Positions 1-3,780 of a DNA stretch of 5,811 nt are shown here, in pieces; position 1 is the first letter of the stretch; each line of letters begins with the position of its first letter. The DNA comes from Nitrososphaera sp. UBA217 (lineage in GTDB: Archaea > Thermoproteota > Nitrososphaeria > Nitrososphaerales > Nitrososphaeraceae). The notes beneath the pieces are model-generated. The model was not told the DNA's origin, made no database searches, and saw nothing but the letters and a program-made list of their open reading frames with translations. The position numbers and the translations under genes are program-made. The stretch lies in NCBI GenBank assembly GCA_002501845.1, contig DAOL01000069.1, positions 32,483 through 38,293 on the forward strand, given 5' to 3'.

Positions 1-98
1 CCTCTGTCGCCACATATATTGCATTGAAAACGCGGATCCTCGTTTATCCCGCGTTCTCCCAGACAAACCTATGGCAACTCATTCATGAAAGAATTCAT
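1..98 (-). pseudogene. Broken or frame-interrupted small zinc-ribbon gene (partial)
   Basis: From the ATG at 98 the frame reads MNSFMNELP, hits TAG at 71-69, then continues open to the window edge as VCLGERGINEDPRFQCNICG. The segment DPRFQCNICG is a typical N-terminal half of a CxxC zinc finger or ribbon, a frequent class of tiny archaeal protein. No ATG, GTG or TTG lies between the TAG and the CxxC, so the intact protein is not readable here. Either a nonsense mutation or frameshift broke the gene, a rare start is used, or the likeness is chance. Only one CxxC is visible; the second metal-binding pair would lie beyond the window. Confidence 0.3.
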
Positions 99-126
99 GT
101 CTCATGCTCTGTCGGGAAAGATCTGA

Positions 127-138
127 TATTTATTAAAA
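127..138 (-). promoter_or_regulatory. TATA box for a small gene at the left edge
   Basis: The minus strand reads TTTTAATAAATA, centred near 132-133. The ATG at 105 is about 27 bases downstream, the distance expected for a leaderless archaeal transcript; a second ATG is at 98. The box implies that a separate transcription unit begins after the AAA+ gene. Confidence 0.4.
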
Positions 139-147
139 GTTGACAAC

Positions 148-167
148 TGTTTTTGTGAAAAAGAGCA
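148..167 (-). terminator. T-rich terminator candidate after the AAA+ gene
   Basis: About 15 bases past the TAA, the minus strand carries CTCTTTTTCACAAAAACAG, a T5 run with a five-base inverted A run (stem of 5, loop of 3). Archaeal terminators need mainly a T-run, and the stem is weak. A further T-run follows at 135-138. Confidence 0.35.
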
Positions 168-177
168 GTAGTCAATG

Positions 178-1815
178 TTAGCAGAGTCTTATTGACTTTG
201 CTAGCAGAATCGCGCGTTGTGAGTCGTCCTGCTGCATGTTGTTGTTCTTGTACTTGTCGCTAAAGTAGATGAGGTCTATCATCTTGCACCGGTCAATGTT
301 GACAAGCGTGCTCCCGTTCGTCCCGCCGCTGGTATTGGCGTTTGTCAGTATTACCAGCTTGTCCACAAAGCCTGTTGACTTCAACGTGTTTGATATCTGC
401 TCAAAGCTCTTTGCATGGTCCTTGTTTATGACTACTGCGACAGCGACCTTTGTCCCATACGGGTCACTGAACATGACATCAATTCCATTGCCCTTGGTGC
501 CTGTCGAGTGTGGCCTTGCCACCACTCCTATCTCGTGGGCATAGTTGACAAGGTCCTTGACTGCGTTCCTGACGCCCGACTCGAGCATCGACATATCATT
601 GCAGTTCCGCCTGATCTTGATAAATTCAGAGATTGGGACATCCATCACGCTGCCCCTAATTCTCAGGCCTGGGTAGACGCTCTTTATTGTATCGTCTATC
701 GCCTGCTCGTCGATTGTGGCAATGTTGCGCTTGCCTGCATTTTCTGTAGCGTGGTACATTATGTTGAGCATAGAGCGCACGTTGCGAAAGTCAGAGAACT
801 CATCATAGATCACCTTGACCTTTGCCACAAGCTCGTGTTCCTGATCTTCGGTAAAGATCTTTGTCGCGTCGTGGTGCCTGATGTACTCAAGCACGATGTC
901 CATTATCTCTTCAAGTGTGTTAGAACCGGCAATGTCAATCTTGTAGTTCGCCTTTTCCATCCTGTCAAATACGGAAGCATTTGACCTACGTATGTCCTCA
1001 TACGAAGATGGCGTGAATATCAACATGAGCGTCGTCGCCGGCAGGTGCGCGTTGATTACTGCCTTAACGAATTCGACCGATTCTTTGTCAGAGTCAAACT
1101 CATCTATCTGGAACAGAGTCAGCCTGTGCAAGAACTTCAGGTTCAGGTTCGCAAGAGCCGCCAGGCTTGCGATGATATCTTCAAGTGTCGCGACGTTCTG
1201 GGCGTCAGCCCTGAACTTACCTTCGATCACAAGTTTTAGTATCGCGATTTCCACTTGCGAGAATTCCTTTTCCAAAGTGTCTGTGATCGCCGCATAGTTG
1301 GGCACTATTTCGTTTCGCAATAGCTTCGCCGCCTTGTCTTCAAGCGTCTTGCCTGTCAGCGCGTCCGTAAAACCATAGTTGAATATCTTTTTCGCCCTTG
1401 ATATGTTGCGCTCAGCCTTTTCGCGGAGGTAGTTGACAACTGCCTGCCTTAATCTGGTTGAATAGTCGTCAGTAAAGCCGGCAAGCATTGCGCTGTAAAG
1501 GCTGTGCATATTGCGGGGCGATATTTGCGAAAGATCAACGTACGAAACTACCGTGCTGTCTGACACTTCCTTGAGCCCCTTTGTGTGGAGCGCCAGGTGC
1601 GTCTTGCCGGATCCGACATCCTGTATCACAGTAACAAGGCGGAAGTCCTTGTCCGTGGCAGTCCCTGCGCTTACCTTTGAATAAAGATCGGAAATGCAGG
1701 AAAGCATTGCAGCCTTGGCCTCCTTGTGCCTTTTGCCGCCAAGTATCTTGGCATCAATGAGTGTCGGAGTGGGGCTGCTTGGATACGGGTTACGGTCCAG
1801 CTTGTAAGGATACAT
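178..1815 (-). CDS. AAA+ ATPase (ORC/ExeA-like) with C-terminal degenerate nuclease-like domain
   Basis: A 545-residue protein from the ATG at 1815. It begins YPYKLDRNPYPSSPTP with GGKRHKEA at 27-34, recalling the N-terminus of ExeA/TniB-type ATPases. The P-loop is VIQDVGSGKTH (GSGKT 68-72); the usual first glycine is Gln, so it is atypical. Walker B is LFQIDEFD (D238-E239), sensor 1 is T268 in LIFTPSSY, R285 in VFDRM is an arginine-finger candidate, and R344/R347 in DFRNVR sit where sensor 2 is expected. A helical insert of about 120 residues separates Walker A from B. Residues about 408-522 look like a PD-(D/E)XK fold: GID (D446), strand VAVAVVINK (K465), a helix with Q473, then strand DKLVILTN. 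The acidic residue of ExK is Ile463, so cleavage activity is doubtful. It is translated with the winged-helix gene upstream. Possible roles are replication or mobile-element initiation, segregation or defence; the sequence does not decide. Confidence 0.88.
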   Translation of the reverse strand: MYPYKLDRNPYPSSPTPTLIDAKILGGKRHKEAKAAMLSCISDLYSKVSAGTATDKDFRLVTVIQDVGSGKTHLALHTKGLKEVSDSTVVSYVDLSQISPRNMHSLYSAMLAGFTDDYSTRLRQAVVNYLREKAERNISRAKKIFNYGFTDALTGKTLEDKAAKLLRNEIVPNYAAITDTLEKEFSQVEIAILKLVIEGKFRADAQNVATLEDIIASLAALANLNLKFLHRLTLFQIDEFDSDKESVEFVKAVINAHLPATTLMLIFTPSSYEDIRRSNASVFDRMEKANYKIDIAGSNTLEEIMDIVLEYIRHHDATKIFTEDQEHELVAKVKVIYDEFSDFRNVRSMLNIMYHATENAGKRNIATIDEQAIDDTIKSVYPGLRIRGSVMDVPISEFIKIRRNCNDMSMLESGVRNAVKDLVNYAHEIGVVARPHSTGTKGNGIDVMFSDPYGTKVAVAVVINKDHAKSFEQISNTLKSTGFVDKLVILTNANTSGGTNGSTLVNIDRCKMIDLIYFSDKYKNNNMQQDDSQRAILLAKSIRLC

Positions 1816-2483
1816 TATATGCACCTCACGAATCCATGGAGTAGCCCTCTTACCATCACGCCTTCGCCGCCTCCGGTGGAAAGCTCGTACCTATCCTCGT
1901 GCGTGCTTGTCAGCTCGGCAACAAGCCTGTAGAATTCGTCTGCAGTAATGTTACCCCTGTCGCACAGCTCGTTTCGCAGCTTGGCAAGTTCCACCCAGCC
2001 TATCGACGAGCCAGAGTTGGCTAGTGCGACGTCGAACTCTTCCTTGAAATCGTGAACGCTCATTGCCCTTCTTGGAGCAGAAGGTATCGGAACATCGGTT
2101 GCGATCATCTGCTGGTGGAGCGACGACTGCTGATCGTTTTTTATTTCCAGCACAACCCTTGCAAGGTTGGAAATGTTGTTTGCAAGCGTTTCAACCGTGC
2201 GCGCAAGCTCTTTGTTGGAGCTGCTGACTGATACTTGCAATGACTGTATCATGTCGTACGTCAGCTTGAACCTTGGGTCTGAATTGAGCAGGCTCTGGAT
2301 GTAGTGTGTCTTGTGGAAGCAGTAGTAGGCACCGGCGCGCTTGTCTACAAAAACTTCGCCTTTGCTTATGACCTTTTCTAACACTTCTTCAACGTCTCCG
2401 AGTTCCTTGCGCAGATCGGTCTTTTTTACGCCGGCCGATCCCACAGACAGGATTCTTTTGACCAGTTTTTCCTCTACGGTCAT
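1815..2483 (-). CDS. Winged-helix / coiled-coil / winged-helix protein, partner of the AAA+ ATPase
   Basis: A 222-residue soluble protein of no family I can name. Residues 1-56 (EEKLVKRILSVGSAGVKKTDLRKEL ... GEVFVDK, then AYYC) follow a helix-helix-recognition helix-wing pattern, so a winged helix. Residues about 72-118 are a heptad-like, amphipathic helical stretch, probably a coiled coil for dimerisation. A proline-containing linker (132-138) leads to a second helical domain at 141-218 ending in a wing-like hairpin (RYELSTGGGEGVMVRG). No membrane segment or signal peptide. The frame is open back to TTG 2498, but the TATA spacing supports ATG 2483. The stop overlaps the start of the ATPase gene, so the two are co-translated and probably bind each other. 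The likely role is DNA binding or loading for the ATPase; a plain transcription regulator is the alternative. Confidence 0.85.
   Translation of the reverse strand: MTVEEKLVKRILSVGSAGVKKTDLRKELGDVEEVLEKVISKGEVFVDKRAGAYYCFHKTHYIQSLLNSDPRFKLTYDMIQSLQVSVSSSNKELARTVETLANNISNLARVVLEIKNDQQSSLHQQMIATDVPIPSAPRRAMSVHDFKEEFDVALANSGSSIGWVELAKLRNELCDRGNITADEFYRLVAELTSTHEDRYELSTGGGEGVMVRGLLHGFVRCI
1822..1827 (-). promoter_or_regulatory. Shine-Dalgarno GAGGTG deciding the AAA+ gene start
   Basis: The minus strand reads GAGGTG, fully complementary to the conserved CACCUC near the 3' end of 16S rRNA. It sits 6 bases before the ATG at 1815. The alternative GTG start at 1824 lies inside this motif and would have no ribosome site of its own. 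The ATG shares its A with the upstream stop (TAATG), which fits termination-reinitiation. Confidence 0.7.
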
Positions 2484-2503
2484 GAGGTAGAGGGTCAAAA
2501 TTG

Positions 2504-2513
2504 TTATTTAAAT
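2504..2513 (-). promoter_or_regulatory. TATA box of the winged-helix/AAA+ operon (leaderless start)
   Basis: The minus strand reads ATTTAAATAA, centred at about 2508.5, 25-26 bases upstream of the ATG at 2483. That is the standard archaeal TATA-to-start distance, and no Shine-Dalgarno precedes the ATG, so the mRNA probably begins at or next to the start codon. This favours ATG 2483 over the in-frame TTG at 2498. Confidence 0.6.
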
Positions 2514-2631
2514 CCCGACGTGATACCCCGCAGCAGTTTTAGTAAATTTCTTTACACCATGATAATCCAAAGGGTTAATATTGTAAAACGCAATCCCTCT
2601 CATGGGATGATGAATACTCATTCTGCTTTGT

Positions 2632-2687
2632 GATGAAAGTACTAGGGTATCTGACCTCAAATTCTCTCGGTATTAGGGTATTTCATC
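2632..2687. repeat. Direct repeats GTAYTAGGGTAT 31 bp apart, flanked by inverted GATGAAA arms
   Basis: GTACTAGGGTAT at 2639-2650 and GTATTAGGGTAT at 2670-2681 match at 11 of 12 positions with a period of 31 bp, about three helical turns. They are bracketed by GATGAAA at 2632-2638 and its reverse complement TTTCATC at 2681-2687. This could be a protein-binding site or the edge scar of an inserted segment. It lies about 130-180 bases upstream of the operon TATA box. Confidence 0.45.
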
Positions 2688-2706
2688 AGGTATAGAGCAT
2701 GAGAAC

Positions 2707-3573
2707 TTAGCTAATAAGGTTGCCGGCGTCCTTGACAGTGACTCTTTGATAACCATCACCCATGAGTTGGAATGATTGAGAAGTGTCATTTGAATATGCG
2801 ACTTTGCCTGTTATATCTGACCTTAATTGGCTTCCTGATAACCATAATGTTACTGATATATCAGTGTCATTAAACGTATAGTGGACATTGATCTTGTTGA
2901 ATAGTTTGTCAGCTCTGAGCTTTGCCAAGCTGCATTGCTTTTCAGTGCAACCCTGAAATAACTCAACCCAGACCAAGTCATTCCCATCCCTTGTGATATT
3001 CATCTGTGGGAAAGAAATGTTTGAACCAGAGCCTGATGAATCAGTCTGCCAGAGTCCAAGGAATGGATTGTATTCTTCATTAAATAGATTTGGCGGAGCA
3101 TTAATTAAGACAACATTCCTTGTTGACAACAAGTTGCCAGTGATTACGGCTCCAAGAACTATCACTAGAATTGGAATAACTAGATGTGTCATCCAATATC
3201 TGGTATTTTTGAGTCCACTTTCCTCTGGATTATTTTTCTCTTTTTCTGAGAGTTCATTAATTATCTCTCTTGTGATGTCCTTTCCATCACACCTTGCTGC
3301 ATCCCAGACATATGGTAACCTCATTCCTTGGTCTTCTTGAGGGTCTCTGTCACGGATAATGAACGTGTTCCCGTCATCTGTTATCTTACTCTCTGTAACA
3401 TAGATGTCAAATCTCTTGATACTTGGATAATCAATAATGGCATTTCTGATTATCAATCCACTCTTGGCATTGTAGGCTCTGACAATATTTTCAATCTGTG
3501 TCCTTGTCAGATTATTTTCATACAATGGAGTGTTGGACTTGTCAATCACACCGACATGGTAATACTCAGTCAA
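2707..3573 (-). CDS. Single-pass membrane protein: cytosolic immune-protein-like N-module and extracytoplasmic beta domain
   Basis: Function unknown. From the TTG at 3573 it has 288 residues. Residues 5-105 (YHVGVIDKS, the NNLT region, SIKRFDIYVTESK, then GKDIT at 97-101) resemble, from memory, a small N-terminal module found before TIR or other effector domains in bacterial immune proteins. This family match is inference. One membrane helix at about 128-149 follows. The outside part starts with LGLWQTD (W175), has a close cysteine pair C209/C214 and four N-glycosylation sequons at N185, N192, N235 and N262, and is rich in predicted strands, like a lipocalin-type barrel. The start was chosen because the module begins right after it, a TATA-like box lies about 32 bases upstream, and no Shine-Dalgarno is present. 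The frame stays open back to a TTG at 3702, but those 43 residues look non-native (WWRRSSCHSCQ). The gene is A+T-richer than its neighbours and is probably lineage-specific or acquired. Confidence 0.72.
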   Translation of the reverse strand: MTEYYHVGVIDKSNTPLYENNLTRTQIENIVRAYNAKSGLIIRNAIIDYPSIKRFDIYVTESKITDDGNTFIIRDRDPQEDQGMRLPYVWDAARCDGKDITREIINELSEKEKNNPEESGLKNTRYWMTHLVIPILVIVLGAVITGNLLSTRNVVLINAPPNLFNEEYNPFLGLWQTDSSGSGSNISFPQMNITRDGNDLVWVELFQGCTEKQCSLAKLRADKLFNKINVHYTFNDTDISVTLWLSGSQLRSDITGKVAYSNDTSQSFQLMGDGYQRVTVKDAGNLIS

Positions 3574-3780
3574 TAGTGCTAAATGATTTTGGCTGCGGTA
3601 ACTTAAAAAATTGCTGCTAATTGGTTCTGTATTAATCAGAAGGAGCCTTTTACCTTGGCAACTATGGCAGCTAGACCTCCTCCACCACGAAGTGCCAGTC
3701 AAAATGAGCCTTGGATTTACTGCTTGCTGCTAACCGGCTTTGAATCATGGGGTATTCTAATTAGTGTTGAAAGGGTGCCA
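3574..3780. other. Gap between membrane protein and glycosyltransferase genes, with a diverged duplication
   Basis: No convincing gene. On the minus strand a 25-codon frame (3748-3671) begins MIQSRLAASSK and ends at TAG; no TATA box or Shine-Dalgarno supports it. The 10-mer TTGCTGCTAA occurs on the plus strand at 3724-3733 and again at 3611-3620. Read on the minus strand, the bases leading into each copy translate as MIQSRLAA and LIQNQLAA, with several of the differences at third codon positions. That pattern suggests an old coding duplication that has decayed. No strong terminator for the glycosyltransferase gene is seen. Confidence 0.35.
3601..3610 (-). promoter_or_regulatory. TATA-like box for the membrane protein gene
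   Basis: On the minus strand the sequence reads TTTTTTAAGT, centred near 3606. An archaeal TATA box centred about 26 bases upstream of transcription would place the start near 3580, a few bases before the TTG at 3573. This supports an essentially leaderless transcript and the shorter protein. It is a single low-complexity match, so the call is moderate to weak. Confidence 0.4.

Larger units (their letters stand above)
2484..2706. other. Gap between membrane protein gene and winged-helix/AAA+ operon
   Basis: This A+T-rich stretch of about 220 bases carries the operon promoter at its left end and a repeat element at 2632-2687. A 37-codon frame on the minus strand (2621-2508, starting MSIHHPMRG) is open but has no TATA box or ribosome site, and its stop lies inside the operon's TATA box, so I do not call it a gene. 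No clear T-tract terminator follows the membrane protein gene. Confidence 0.5.

Noticed and set aside
3..143. Plus-strand frame open from the window edge to a TGA at 141-143, a possible gene end converging on the AAA+ gene
   Set aside because: It is codon-aligned and antisense to the zinc-ribbon-like frame, and its translation shows no recognisable pattern.
138..148. Near-palindrome AGTTGACAACT as an operator or hairpin
   Set aside because: The arms are only 5 bases with a one-base centre; chance is likely in this A+T-rich spacer.
415..984. 189-codon open frame on the plus strand inside the AAA+ gene
   Set aside because: It is antisense to a gene with clear ATPase motifs, and its product is rich in Val, His, Cys and Asp typical of a complementary-strand reading.
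2508..2621. 37-codon minus-strand frame starting MSIHHPMRG
   Set aside because: No TATA box or Shine-Dalgarno, and its stop falls in the operon TATA box. Too short to support on sequence alone.
3671..3748. 25-codon minus-strand frame MIQSRLAASSK...
   Set aside because: No start signals. Kept only as evidence for a decayed duplicated segment.
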